DNA from: Diploptera punctata
Taxonomy: Eukaryota > Arthropoda > Insecta > Blattodea > Blaberidae
Direction: 5' to 3'
NCBI GenBank assembly: GCA_030220185.1
Contig: JASPKZ010001598.1
Span: 1,508,501 to 1,572,500, forward strand
Length of the DNA: 64,000 nt
Shown here: positions 1 to 10,257 of the stretch, piece after piece
Position numbering within the stretch: position 1 is the stretch's first letter
Layout: the number at the start of each line of letters is the position of its first letter
The notes under the pieces: model-generated
Told to the model about the DNA's origin: nothing
What the model saw: only the letters and a program-made list of their open reading frames with translations
Databases searched by the model: none
Position numbers and translations under genes: made by a program

Positions 1-39
1 GATTTTTTTTTAGGTACAGAATTTTCGGTATTTAGTGAA

Positions 40-185
40 CACAGATTTAATCAAAATCATGAAATGAAATAGGATGCCATAAGCATTTTGCACAAAGAAA
101 ATAATTACCATAAAAGATTGATAGCAGAAATGACCTTTATAAAAAATAAAGCATTGAATAAGCAAAAAAAGATTTAAATGAATGA
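40..185 (+). mobile_element. Penelope-like element, C-terminal coding remnant
   Basis: The + strand reads LHKENNYHKRLIAEM then an asparagine/lysine-rich stretch, with a stop just upstream. It aligns with LHKENSYQKRLIAEM, encoded on the minus strand just past the stop of the PLE at 23000-24180. In PLEs this lies downstream of the GIY-YIG domain. It is a short, non-functional scrap cut by the window edge. Confidence 0.6.
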
Positions 186-199
186 TCTAACACACACGA

Positions 200-745
200 T
201 TAACTAACTCACTGGCACTATCAACCCATAGGTTCATGGCCGCACGGATATCTCTCCATACATCCCTATCCTAAGCCAATGTTTTCCAATCATTCCCTAT
301 ATAACCTACTTCCCTCGAATCTTAGATAATGCTATTCTCCCAACTCATTCTTGGTCCACCAACTGGGCGTTTTCCCTCTGGTTTTCCTACAAGAAGCTTC
401 CATGTACGTCTTTCATTCCCCATTCGTGCAACATGTCCTGCCCATCGCAGTCTACGAGACTTAACTGTTCTCATTATATATAGCTTACTATAAATACCAT
501 GTAGGCCTAATTCACTGTTATGCAGTCTTCTCCATTCACCTGTTCATCTCTCTTTGGTCCAAAAACTTTCCTAAGAAGTTTATTCTCAAATAGGCCTACT
601 CGTAATCTCCTTTCCTCACATAAAGTAAGAGTCCATGTTTCACATCCATATAGGCTAATATAACTGGTAGAATAATAGTTTTATATAGGCCTATTTTCAG
701 TTAAACGTTTTTTGAAAGGAGTTGGGAAGTCAAGAGTGTGATACA
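200..745 (-). mobile_element. LINE family A, degraded 3' end
   Basis: The minus strand encodes, with frameshifts, the family A tail: ILYGCETW-like motif, FGPKRDE, R..RWAGHVARM and KPEGKRPVG. It ends in a short (TTAG/TAAC)n tail beside position 200. Compared with the cleaner copies at 36258-36986 and 41656-42212 it carries extra GGCCTA hexamers at 504-509, 593-598 and 688-693 (see findings). 5' truncated and non-coding. Confidence 0.85.
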
Positions 746-1545
746 TACGATTACTTGTTAAAATATTTTAATCAAGAAATTGAAATTTTTACTTTGTTAA
801 TTGTTAATTTCGTTAAAATACACACACAGCCCCACAAATTGTCTTGGTATATATGTATTATACCATCACCCATACCCAATGGATAACTGAAACGCCTCTC
901 AATGTCTTAAAAAGGATCCCACCCAAGGAGATTGCAAAACGTCGACTTGAATAGATTGAATCTTTGACTAAGACCTACATAAAATTTATTACAAATTATT
1001 AGCCTCAAAAGAGTTCAGAGGCTCGTCTTTCATCAATGAAGATAAAATTTAATAAACACGAGAACAACCAGTCCATTTCTAGACTAACGCGTTAAGCCAT
1101 TAGCCTACAATATAGCTACATTTTAAAAAACCTCCAGAACCCAGACGTTTACGCAAGAAAATAATGTGTGTTTCAAGAGAAGTATGGTTATTTTCTTTAA
1201 TGGTATTGAGTTCTATTTATGTGGTGCAATTCCATTTACACTAACTGGTACGGCACGTTTTACGAGCTCATTACTGGAGTAATGAGAAGGTACTGATAAA
1301 TCCTAAGAAAAAAAAAAGCATTTACTGTGCTGATCTTCAACTGTAATGGCAATAAGATAGTAGAAAAATAAGTAATATTACTGCAGTCATTTGTCTCTGT
1401 TGATAATGAAGACAGCTACAAATTCTACTTTAATTGCTTCTCTGACACTTTGTAATTATGTTTGAGCGCTACATTTATGACCTTATTACGCTGATAAAAT
1501 TTACTGTCGGCGATGTAGTAAATGTAGATCTAAAACACTTTATAA
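746..1545. other. AT-rich stretch, nothing recognised
   Basis: No frame with family-like motifs and no repeat matching elsewhere in the window. Short stop-ridden frames only. Confidence 0.5.
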
Positions 1546-1755
1546 CAATTAGGCCTATATTTATTTATAATATTCAATTGTTGAATACATAACAATTGGT
1601 ACCTGAGATCTCACTTGTTCTCAACTATTGAATGCTGTCAAATATTCTGGAGACATTTCTAAACATACTGTTTTATAATTATACTTTCAAAATTCATTGT
1701 ACAACATTGTCCAGGTTAAAATTGTGTTAACACGTTAAATTTTGTAGGCCTATCT
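1546..1755 (+). repeat. Repeat R4, copy 1
   Basis: About 200 bp, from TTTATTTATAATATTCA through GAGATCTCA, AATGCTGTCAAATATTC and GTGTTAACA. It is repeated in the same orientation at 3062-3250. The second copy runs into an inverted repeat that resembles PLE 3' ends, so R4 is probably PLE 3' non-coding sequence. Confidence 0.6.
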
Positions 1756-2463
1756 GATTATTTAACTCATGCCCCAAATGGGAGTCAATGACCAATCACA
1801 TTTCAATGAAATATGAATTACAACCAATCACTCGATTTTATCGGTTCAATTTTATTACATTAATATCAAGCTCCTCCTTTTAACATTCTGAATAGGCCAG
1901 AGCACTATTTTGCAGTGACTTTCTAAGAAATACGTTGAATATAGCAATTTATACATTAAGATATAAGAATTCTAGAACACAAATGGCTCCCTGATTATAA
2001 CTTATAGGCCTATAAGTTATAATCAGGGAGCCATTTGTGTTCTAGAATTCTTATATCTTAATGTATAAATTGCTATATTCAACGTATATATATTGCACGA
2101 ATATAAGCAGTTACTGCTTGCGGGTTATAATAGAAAAACATTTATAGCAATTGATTGTTGTACCACAATAAAAAGAAACCACTGTTTGCACTTTCTTAAA
2201 CGTATTATTTCCGGAATTAACGTTCCAGAAAAAGATAGGTTAATTGACATATTTACATCATAGGACATCAGAAATTAATTAGCTAATAAACAGTTTGATG
2301 TGTTTCATTTTTTTCTCCACTAGGGTGCATTCTTACAATATTGCGATCCTTTGGCAACAAATAGCTAATATGATCTGGTTGCAGTGATGAACAAATGAAA
2401 CAACAAACGTTTCTCACTTGTTTTCAAACATCGCCGTTTAAATTAAATATATAACTATTTTGA
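1756..2463 (+). repeat. Repeat R2, copy 1 (split by a palindrome)
   Basis: Starts at ATTTAACTCATGCCCCAAAT and matches 46990-47715 and 60055-60755: the CATTCTGAATAGG block, TTTTGCAGTGACT, ACATCAGAAATTAATTA, CTAGGGTGCATTCTTACAA and GATCTGGTTGCAGTGAT. This copy differs by the 158-bp palindrome at 1930-2087, which sits where the others read AATACGGCTACCAGATTGTA. No coding capacity; probably a non-autonomous DNA element. Confidence 0.7.
1930..2087. repeat. Perfect 158-bp palindrome with no spacer
   Basis: Two 79-bp arms, 1930-2008 and 2009-2087, are exact reverse complements, checked base by base. The centre is CTTATAGGCCTATAAG. Outside the arms symmetry stops at once (1929 A against 2088 A). It interrupts R2, so it is an insertion, a local inverted duplication or an assembly artefact. 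Confidence 0.95.
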
Positions 2464-2559
2464 ACACTTTAAAAAGTTGAACATTAATGTGGCATTTAAA
2501 AATAATAAAACTTTATAAAATATAATAAAAAACAATAAAACCAAAGTAAAAAAAGAAAA

Positions 2560-3060
2560 ATTATCAGGTGTAGGGTATATAAATTGAAGTGTGGCACATG
2601 TGACAATGTCTATATAGGACAAACTGGTAGGCCTTTTATTCTCGAATAAAGGAACACATGAGAGCATATAGCTTAACAGAAATTTAGAATATTCAAAGTA
2701 TGCTAACCACCTATTCCAATTTAATCATTGTTTCGATCCAAATTTTGAAATTTTACATGTTTGTGATAAGGGTAAGAAGTTGGGCCTTTTGGAGGTTGTA
2801 GAAATAGGCTAAATAAATTGAAAAATTGTAATAAACTGTTAAATTCTCAACTTGATTTGAATGAATCGCCTTTGTTAAATATAAAAATTTAAATAAATTA
2901 TTGTTGTATTGTTGCTTGGATCAGTTGATATGTACTATAATAACACAATTCATAATTTGTTAACATGTCTGAAGAAGTACAGTGTACCGAAACAGTTGTC
3001 ATTAAATTATATCTTAATAAATATGAAAATCAAATAAAACTAAGTTTTATTTTTATTTAA
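2560..3060 (+). mobile_element. Penelope-like element fragment with GIY-YIG motif and 3' end
   Basis: At 2570-2640 the + strand reads VYKLKCGTCDNVYIGQTG, the GIY-YIG nuclease core (VYK..C..C...YIGQT.R) found in endonuclease-bearing PLEs. Stops and frameshifts follow. At 2690-2810 another frame reads YANHLFQF, FEILHVCDKGKKLGLLEVVEI, the usual C-terminal region. The 3' end (TGTCTGAAGAAG, GTACCGAAACAG, AATAAATATGAAAATC) is repeated at 6440-6585. Decayed and 5' truncated. Confidence 0.8.
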
Positions 3061-3061
3061 T

Positions 3062-3250
3062 TAATTAGGCCTACATTTATTTATAATATTCATAGTTAAA
3101 ACATATAATAGGTCCTGAGATCTCAGTTGTTCTCAACTATTAAATGCTGTCAAATATTCAGGAGATCTTTCCAAACATAGTATGTTTATACTTTTAAAAT
3201 TCATGGTAGAACACTATCGAGGTTAGAATTGTGTTAACATATTAAAATTC
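3062..3250 (+). repeat. Repeat R4, copy 2
   Basis: Direct-repeat partner of 1546-1755 with small substitutions. It directly follows the PLE 3' end and precedes the inverted repeat at 3252-3465. Confidence 0.6.
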
Positions 3251-3251
3251 G

Positions 3252-3465
3252 ACCTGATAAAACAGTCATTCTCAACTATATTAACTTCGGCTATAAAACG
3301 TCGTCACACTGTTAAAATGTAGGCCTTTCAAAGAGCACGCTTCATCTTCAGGATTTCTCATGGTACCATGATGAAGCAGGCTCTTTGAAAGAGCCTAGAT
3401 TTTAGTAGAGTAAAGACGTTTCATAACAGAAGTTAATATAGTCGACGATGACTGTTTGATCAGGT
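3252..3465. repeat. Imperfect inverted repeat, ~95-bp arms
   Basis: Arm 3252-3346 pairs with arm 3370-3465 at about four bases in five, with a ~23-bp loop. The arms begin ACCTGAT.AAACAGTCAT and meet at CTTCATC/GATGAAG. The layout resembles 20541-20825 and looks like two PLE-type 3' ends fused head to head. Confidence 0.75.
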
Positions 3466-3718
3466 AGGCCTAAGAATTTTGTAAATGAAACATGTTATCT
3501 TCTGCTTTTGAAATGGTAGTCTATTTTTGCAGAAGCACAAGATGGAACATGTGTTTCGAAAGGCGAATATTTGTCATCATTTAATAGTTAAGGAGTAGTC
3601 TACTGAGATCTCATTTACCAATTTTGTATTTTTAACTTTTACATGATGACTTAAACGGTGTTTTGCAATTAATGATAGATTTAACTATAACCCAATAGCT
3701 TTCGAAGTTAGGGAACAA

Positions 3719-4051
3719 ATGAAGCAACGTTCAAAACATATGTGTCTATCTTGGGTACACGGGCATTGCGGGGTATTCGGAACTGAACGTGCGGATATGT
3801 TAGCCAAGTCTGCAGCAGATTCCAGTTTACAGTATGCAAATAATCTCTGCCATATTTCTTTCCTAAAGTCACAAATAAAGGAACATATAATAGCAAGATG
3901 GAACAATGTGTGGCTCAATAGTACCAAAGGTACATTAACAAGACAACTGTTCTTTCCAAGTATTTATGACAGAATAAAATGCAAACACATTGTTCCAAAT
4001 TTCATATTAACACAATTCCTCACTGGGCACGGAAAATTATCTAGGATGTGA
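3719..4051 (+). CDS. LINE RNase H domain fragment (I/Jockey-like)
   Basis: A 110-codon frame from ATG. Residues 8-30 contain LSWVHGHCGVFGTERADML followed by AKSAA, matching the C-terminal part of LINE ribonuclease H (W.PGH.G..GNE.AD.LAK.A) with its conserved His and Asp. Near residue 100, FLTGHGKL matches the zone after RNase H in I-type LINEs (LTGHG). RNase H removes RNA from the RNA/DNA hybrid during retrotransposition. No RT lies upstream and a stop follows RM, so this is a remnant. It is the only RNase H in the window; families A-Q show none. Confidence 0.8.
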   Translation: MKQRSKHMCLSWVHGHCGVFGTERADMLAKSAADSSLQYANNLCHISFLKSQIKEHIIARWNNVWLNSTKGTLTRQLFFPSIYDRIKCKHIVPNFILTQFLTGHGKLSRM

Positions 4052-4099
4052 CATTTCATTTAATTATGATAATGATATAACTAATAAACTAGCAAAATT

Positions 4100-4545
4100 T
4101 CAGGGAATATGTGGTACGATAAAAATCACTAAATAACAAACCAACACGAGATACCCAATTGAAATTTTATAAAACGTTGGCAGTACCGATACTGCTCTAT
4201 GGTTCAGAAGCCTGGATACATAAAAACAAGACCTAAGTAGGATAACGGCGGCAGAAATGAAATTTTTGAGATCTGTTAAAGGGTGCACTAAGGAAGACAG
4301 AATCAAGAACACAGAAATAAGACAGGAACTTGAAATATTTGCAATAACTGATAAAATAGATACACATAGACAAAAATGGAAGCAACACATAGACAGAATG
4401 AATTAAGATAGATATCAAAACAAATAACAAAATACAAACCTAAAGGCACCCGAGATGTGGGCAGACCTAGAAAGAGATGGGCTGAAGTCGGAACGGGTCA
4501 ACAGACTTAATCCATGAATGCAGATGATGATGATGATGATCTATA
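4100..4545 (+). mobile_element. LINE family G, degraded 3' end
   Basis: The + strand gives FYKTLAVPILLYGSEAW, then ITAAEMKFLRSVKGCTK.DRI and KWKQHIDRM, the post-RT region of many insect LINEs, with frameshifts. The GRP..RW tail is partly readable (GRPRKRWAEVGTG) and the element ends in (GAT)n near 4525. The relative at 44590-44815 ends in GAA repeats instead. Confidence 0.7.
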
Positions 4546-4734
4546 TGGGAAGGTAGATGTAATAACAGATTTAACCGTTAGGTCTCGTAGACAATGATGA
4601 GCAGGACATAAGGCACGAATGGGGAATGAAAGAGAGGCATGCAAACTCATTGAAGGAGAACCTAGGGGAAACTCCCAGTAATTCAGTAATTATAACATTA
4701 AAAGATTCCCGGCTGTGTGGTCTTGGTCTATAAC

Positions 4735-5395
4735 TGGCGTTTCTTCCAAACGTTTCTCCTTCAACTGGGGAGGGCATCTTCAGTGACGAGCGCTTCTGTA
4801 CCCGAGCCATCATATCTCCAGCTCTGAAGTTTAGGTTATAAAGTAAAGTGAGCCCACTACAGGTCTCAGGAGGCCCTTGGGGTAGTAAGAGCTTAAGGCT
4901 CCCACTTTTCTGGACAAACGGCACTTGATGTCAGCCGGGTTGTCAGCCCTTCGTGACGGCCGCATTTACCCCCAGAACAAACGTCTGGTACTCATTTCCG
5001 TTAGAATCTGAGTCGACCCCAGGGCCATAGTGCTGCCAGAAGGTTTGGATCAGTTTAAAAATCCTTACCGGGACTCGAACTCTCAACTTTCCGACTTGTA
5101 GTGTAGTGCCTTAATCATTACGCTACGGCGTGTCCCAAGTTTAGGTTATACGAGGGGTAAAGGGAGAATTCGCCTTCTACTGATAATAAGGATATGGTAG
5201 ATGAGAGTAGATGTCTGCCACAACCAATCACTGCTCTTGACGCAGATATAGCGCCCTAGTAAGGTTTGAAATTGCTGAGATGTTGTCAGCTGTATGTCTG
5301 CTAACCGCATACATAAAGCGGTCACTCCCACTTATACATATCGGCAACACCGTCGTAAAAACGTCATGGCCGGAGAATCAGTGGCTGCAGTATAG
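4735..5395 (-). repeat. Repeat R1, copy 1, interrupted by a SINE
   Basis: Blocks 4735-4840 and 5137-5395 together match, in reverse, R1 copies at 21990-22265 and 53055-53375 (AGTGTTGCCGATAT, GCAGACATACAGCTGACAAC, AAGAGCAGTGATTGGTTG, TATAACCTAAACTT). The S4 SINE at 4841-5136 splits it. No protein similarity seen. R1 is an unidentified interspersed repeat of 260-350 bp. Confidence 0.8.
4841..5136 (-). mobile_element. tRNA-derived SINE S4, full length with 14-bp TSD
   Basis: Read on the minus strand it starts GGGACACGCCGTAGCG and has a box B-like GAGTTCGAGTCCC about 55 bp in, a tRNA-like pol III promoter head. It is flanked by AAGTTTAGGTTATA at 4827-4840 and 5137-5150. The uninterrupted R1 copy near 53330 has that sequence once, which proves the insertion. 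A relative lies at 29865-30035. Confidence 0.85.
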
Positions 5396-5549
5396 GTGGT
5401 ACTTTCTTGTCGTAGACTGGACTGAGCGGCAGAATGTTGGACGCTCTGAATCTTTTAATATTATGATTACCGGCCGTGAAAACCTCCATTCTCTCCTGGT
5501 AATTAGCCTCAATAATGAGGTACATGCATAACAATTACCATACTTTGAA

Positions 5550-6130
5550 GGAAGTAGATAACATTGCTCAACATGGTTTTTGTCTCATGAGTACCAATAG
5601 TTGTACTTAATGCAGTTTTTATCGTGTTTTCAAATATGTATTCGGAATTTCTCCATCACCCACAGTTTTTTATTTCAATTTCAATTAATGGATTTAAATA
5701 ATCATTTTTTTTAATAAACCTATATTTCTTCAGGAAAATTTTGGCGCAGTGAGCGATGAGCACGGGGAACACTTTCATCAGGAGATTTCAGCTATGGAAA
5801 AGAGATATCAAGGCAAATGAAATCCTAATATGCTGGCCGATTATTGTTGAACCATCAAGAAGGATGGCTCCATTGGCGAAATATAGCAGAAAATCGTCAT
5901 TTCTTACTTTCTAGGTGAGTCCGAGCGTTCGAATATTGCGTAGTTATACGAATGTAGAAAATATTAAATGTTTGAAATTATAATAAATGCCTGTCTCTCG
6001 GAAACCTTGCGTGATGGAGAAAAACCATTATCATATTTAAATTCAGGAGAAAAAATACTATCAGAATCACATATTTTTCTTTCGGAGGCAAAAAAAAAAG
6101 TTTCTTTTTTGTTCTCAGTGCCACACAGGT
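5550..6130 (+). repeat. Repeat R5, copy 1 (holds a relic peptide)
   Basis: Homologous to 50515-51050 and to the split minus-strand copy 18560-20060. Around 5785-5915, with frame breaks, it encodes ISAMEKRYQGK...NPNMLADYC..IK, clearer in the other copies. It ends in an A-rich run (AAAAAAAAAGTTTCTTTTTT). I do not recognise the family; a coding relic of a transposon is likely. Confidence 0.65.
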
Positions 6131-6439
6131 GATGATTGGAACACAATAGCTAAAGATAGGGATGTATAGAGAGATTTTATACTTGCAGCCAAGAACCTAC
6201 TGTTCAATAATGCCTATGAGTTTGTATTATAAACAATTTTTTTAACACTACTCAAGATTTCGTTTTAAAAATCTATACAAGATTAAGTTTTAAAATGTTT
6301 ATCTGTTGATGAAGTTAGTGGTTTTAAGGAAAAATCACCATTATGGGAGAAAATGTTGGTTTTTCCTCTGTTTTCGAGTTCTAGTTCCCATGTACCTCTT
6401 TCATTTTCCTTTCGTGCCATTGTTACACGTGAAGAAACA

Positions 6440-6585
6440 TTTTTTGTTATGAAAAAGTTTATAATTCTAGATAATTTGTTAACATGTCTGAAGAAGGTAC
6501 AGTGTACCGAAACAGCTGTCACTGAATTATGTATTAATAAATATGAAAATCAAATAAAACTAAGTTTTATTTTTATTTAATAACT
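6440..6585 (+). mobile_element. Penelope-like element 3' end
   Basis: Near-identical to 2955-3060: TTGTTAACATGTCTGAAGAA, GTACCGAAACAG, then AATAAATATGAAAATC and the poly-T/A tail. A severely 5'-truncated copy. Sequence just upstream (6352-6430) vaguely resembles the LINE tail ARK.NERGTWEL on the minus strand, too weak to call. Confidence 0.7.
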
Positions 6586-6807
6586 AGATAATTTTATTTC
6601 ATTGCAGGATTAATCAATTTTAAAACTAAAAAAATAAAAAAATATATAAAAAAAAGGAATGCATAGAATATTTTCCTAACTATAGCTACTAATAATTTTT
6701 AACTAGGCCGTACTATTTAAGATATTGTTTTCAAGAATCTGTATGAAGGTACATTTTTTTAAAATTCTATCTGCTGATGAAAAGAATCACCATGGGAGAA
6801 TAATTTA

Positions 6808-7520
6808 TTGAGATGTCTCCTCGTCAGAATCACATTTGCTCTTCTTGTTTTGGGAACAAGGTGTACCTGTACACTCCGTGTCCGATTCAATTTGTATTTT
6901 CATCTGTTTATCATTTACTTGCTCACATCCTTGTGGACTCGTTTCACTATTTTGGGATTGAACATCCATAGCATTTTTGGATTCAGGTTATTTTACATTT
7001 TTGAATTTCAAAATGCTTTATTTTCTGCTTTCAGCATACGCTTCAATGTTTGACGACCAATAGGCAATCTAAACTTTCCATTTACTTCCTTTACGTATCC
7101 CAAATGACAGGCACATCTTAGTTTTCCTGCAAATTCTTTCCTAGCTTCGTCCTTGTTTTTATTCACAGGGTAACGTTCACTGACATATCCCAATATTTCA
7201 TCTTGTGTTAGTGTTTCCTGGCAATCAGGCAATTTTTTTAGTGTATCGAGTATCATCCATGGTGTTATGTTTACCCGGAATTTGGCGAGGACAGTTTTTG
7301 CGAATTCAAGGTCTCAATTTCTATTGCTATTCCCTTCATTATCATCTTCTGATGTTTCCTGTTGATCTGGAACATCGGTCCCTTCAAAACCTTCTGGCAT
7401 TTCTTCTTCTTCTCCTTCTTCCCAGCCTGACGTATTTTCTAGCACTTCAGACATGTGTAGGACTTTATAAATTTTCCCTTTCAATAAACTTTTCTCACCA
7501 TGGTTTTTTAAACAATTCAA
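6808..7520 (-). pseudogene. Broken protein locus: acidic stretch, winged-helix-like domain, polar tail
   Basis: Minus-strand reading in three parts. 7520-7317: EVLENTSGWEEGEEEEMPEG and an acidic, glutamine/asparagine-rich stretch, ended by TGA at 7314-7316. The same frame then reads on through 7313-7257 to 7256-7011: MILDTLKKLPDCQETLTQDE, EILGYVSERYPVN, KLRCACHLGYVKEVNGKFRL, a compact basic fold reminiscent of small winged-helix domains (DUF4777/H15-like is my best guess). After a stop at 7008 and a frame change, 6980-6808 reads a coherent polar tail including IESDTECTGTPCSQNKKSK and a final stop. One stop and one frameshift in otherwise protein-like sequence suggest a pseudogene or retrocopy. 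The downstream flank (6720-6800) is loosely repeated at 6250-6350. Not a LINE or PLE protein I recognise. Confidence 0.5.
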
Positions 7521-7659
7521 TACACATTATTACAGTAATAAGCATGTTCCTGTATTATTAACATTTTCTTAGTAACATACAAATAACAATTAAGTGCAGA
7601 AATAAATTTATCATAGCCTCAACTCTTGAAACGAATTTAATCAAAATTAAATTGGGAAG

Positions 7660-8436
7660 TAACAAAACACTTGTAGTACTATTGGGCGATAGCGAGGAGA
7701 TACTAAAGGACAACACGCACACACTACTGAGTAACACTAAGAAATTAAGACTGGAAGTAAATATCAATAAAACTAAATATATGGTCACACGTAGAAATAC
7801 GTTATATAATGGAAATGGACAGCTAATGACAAATGAGGGAAATTTTGAGGAAGTGGCTGAATTCAAATACCTAGGAACAATAATCATAAATAGGAATGAG
7901 ATGCACAAAGAAATTAAACATAAGCTCAATTCTGGAAATGTGTGTTATTATGCATTGCAGAGACTCTTGATGTCCCAACTCCTTTCAAAAAACGTTAAAC
8001 TGAAAATATAAAAAACTATTATTCTACCAGTTATATTATATGGGTGCGAAACATGGAATCTTACTTTAAGGGAGGAAAGGAGATTACGAGTATTTGAGAA
8101 TAAGGTACTTAGGACTTTTTTTTTTGATCAAATAGAGATGAAGAGACAGGTGAATGGAGAAGACTACATAACAATGAACTACATGGTCTTAATAGGATAT
8201 AATAAACAGTTAAATCTCGTAGACTGCGATGGGCAGGACATGTTGCACGTATGGGGAATGAAAGACTTGCATGGAAGCTTCTTGTAGGAAAGCCAGTGGT
8301 AAAATGCCCAGTTGGTAGACCAAGAATGAGGTGAGAGAAAACATTAAGTATGATTTGAGGGAAGTAGATTATACAGGGAAATATTGGAAATCATTAGTTC
8401 AGGATAGGGATGTATGGAGGCCTTACGCAGGTATGC
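7660..8436 (+). mobile_element. LINE family A fragment (RT end to C-terminus)
   Basis: Open from 7652 to 8011: GDSEEILKDNTHTLLSNTKK, then YMVTRRNTLYNGNGQL and FKYLGTIIINRNEMHKEIKH, i.e. the region just after the YADD motif. A TAA at 8009 replaces the Tyr codon of IYKTIILP. Beyond it ILPVILYGCETW, REERRLRVFENK and a damaged GRP tail run to about 8436, where family B begins abruptly with no tail between. Confidence 0.9.
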
Positions 8437-8786
8437 AGTTTGTCACCAATTCTTTTTAACATAGGCCTATATTTAGACCAGGCTCTTAACTTAAGGTATA
8501 AAAATGTTCTGAAATGGGTATTCCTATAGGAGGAAAAGTACTGCATTTATTGTTGTTTGCAGGTGATGAAATAATTTTTCCAGGTGATGAATGAAGATGA
8601 TATGAAATATATGATAAATAAACTAATGGAAGAAAATAAAAAATGGGGACTGAATATAAATTTACAGAAAGCAGAATATATCATATGTGTTTGGTAAAGG
8701 ATGTGGATGACCTCATACTTGAAATAGGGAAAATAAATGCGATTTTTTTTTAACATCTTGGGTCAATAATTACAAGTTTAGGTACC

Positions 8787-8790
<4 letters not shown>

Positions 8791-8840
<50 letters not shown>
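8791..8840 (+). repeat. (AG)n microsatellite
   Basis: About 25 perfect AG units. The matching LINE B copy at 49495 has only CTCTCTC (TCTCTCACAGGTACC), so the run expanded in place after insertion. Confidence 0.95.
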
Positions 8841-8843
<3 letters not shown>

Positions 8844-9132
8844 TACAGACTAAAATTGTAATGGCAAAAAATGAAATTAAGACATTAGGCCTACATGGAA
8901 TAAGTTGGAACCAAAATATTACAAAGGAAACTAAAATGAAAATTTATAAGAGCATAATACAGAATATTTTGTCATATGAAAGTGAAACTTGGTTTTTGGC
9001 GGAATTACAAAAGAATAAAATTATAACAGTTGAATTTGACTATTTTAAAAGAAGCCTCCAAAAAACAAGACAGGAAAAAATAAGAAATGAATTCTTTTGG
9101 AGAGAAATGAATATCACCACATCTGTTGTTAA

Positions 9133-9351
9133 CCCTTAAATTGGCAAAACACAATTTCTTCTGTTAGATATTTGAATGTGGCGGACCGCAGTGAAAACGG
9201 AATCTTGCATAACTGTTATCATTATGTATGCTGTATAATTTGATACACATGTAAGTAGCTTCTTTTTGTTCATTTTCTTCTGATTCATGTAAAATATTAA
9301 ATTAATTAAACCAACCGATGTATCCAAAAGGATACATTATGAATTTAAGGG
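9133..9351 (+). mobile_element. piggyBac-like TTAA MITE, copy 1, with empty site in window
   Basis: Ends CCCTTAAATT and AATTTAAGGG; TTAA at 9129-9132 and 9352-9355. LINE B at 57153-57175 reads GTTGTTAAGAGGATTG uninterrupted, the exact pre-insertion site. 219 bp, no ORF. Internal landmark GTGGCGGACCGCAGTGAAAA is shared by the family. Confidence 0.93.
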
Positions 9352-9902
9352 TTAAGAGGATTGAAAATCAAACGTTTAAATGGTATGGTCATGTTCAAAG
9401 AATGGAAAATGAAAGATGGCCAAAGATATATAGGGCTACCAATGGTCACCCCCTGGAAGAAATAAACGTGGCAGACCAAGATGGAAATGGAAAACCTACG
9501 CCAGAACCATAATGGATGATAGGAATTTGGAAGAGGGAGATTGGAATGATAGAGATAAATGGAAACTGAAGACGACAAACCTGTAAGTGGGGGAAAGCCG
9601 AAGAAGAAGAATTACGATTCAAAGAAAAAATCAGTCAAGTGCGAGGTGTTTCAGCACCGATTTTTTAAGTAGGTCCAAAGGTGATCCACCGCACAACCTC
9701 TAAACTAGAGGTCCAGGGGATTTATTTTGGGATCTCCTTTCCCTACAGAGATTGCTTCCATCTCAACTACAGTGCTGTCTCCATCCTTTTGTTCCTCTAG
9801 AGTTAGGCCTACATATCCCCGATGTTATAATGAGTGACAAGATAAGTCACTCGAGAGGATGTGTAAAGAGAGAAAACTCTATCCTATTTTTTTTTACACA
9901 TC

Positions 9903-10246
9903 CGATTGAGGGTCTTTCCACTTTTCAGCGGTTGCCCTTTTACCAGCCGGCTGCTGGCCCTTCACATCCACATGTGTCAATCACAGAGGTAGATGATCAA
10001 CAGCCAGTGTAGGGGTGACATGTGGTTAGCATGTCGAGTCCCCCAGCCGTTATAGCTGGTTCCTCAACCTGGAGCCGCTACTTATTGTAGCTACCCAATT
10101 GCCTCACGATGCTGGGTGGGCACCGGTCCCATACTGGCCGAAATACCATGAGAAAATTTCTTCCCCCATGGAGACTCGAACCAGCGCAAGTCCCGTAGCT
10201 CTGCACCAAGGTTTCCTACCTTAACCGCTCGGCTACGGCGCGGGAC
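9903..10246 (-). mobile_element. tRNA-derived SINE S3, full length with 11-bp TSD
   Basis: Minus-strand start GTCCCGCGCCGTAGCCGAG, then CGGTTAAGGTAGG and box B GGTTCGAGTC. Flanked by TTTTACACATC at 9892-9902 and 10247-10257. Body includes GTGGGCACCGGTCCC read on the plus strand. The relative at 46318-46615 lacks the first ~45 bp. Confidence 0.9.
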
Positions 10247-10257
10247 TTTTACACATC

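Larger units (their letters stand above)
8437..9612 (+). mobile_element. LINE family B fragment, interrupted by microsatellite and MITE
   Basis: Starts 5' truncated in the RT palm (LLFAGDEIIF, a degraded FADD motif, 8550-8580), then EENKKWGLNINLQKAEY, NATKTL-like text, KMKIYKSIIQNILSYESETW (8930-8990), RRSLQKTRQEKIRNEFFWRE (9050-9105), IENQTFKWYGHVQRMENERW (9360-9420) and a GRPRW-type tail, ending AAGAAGAAGAA near 9600. The intact order at 48780-49798 shows that (AG)n at 8791-8840 and the MITE at 9133-9351 are insertions. Confidence 0.88.
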
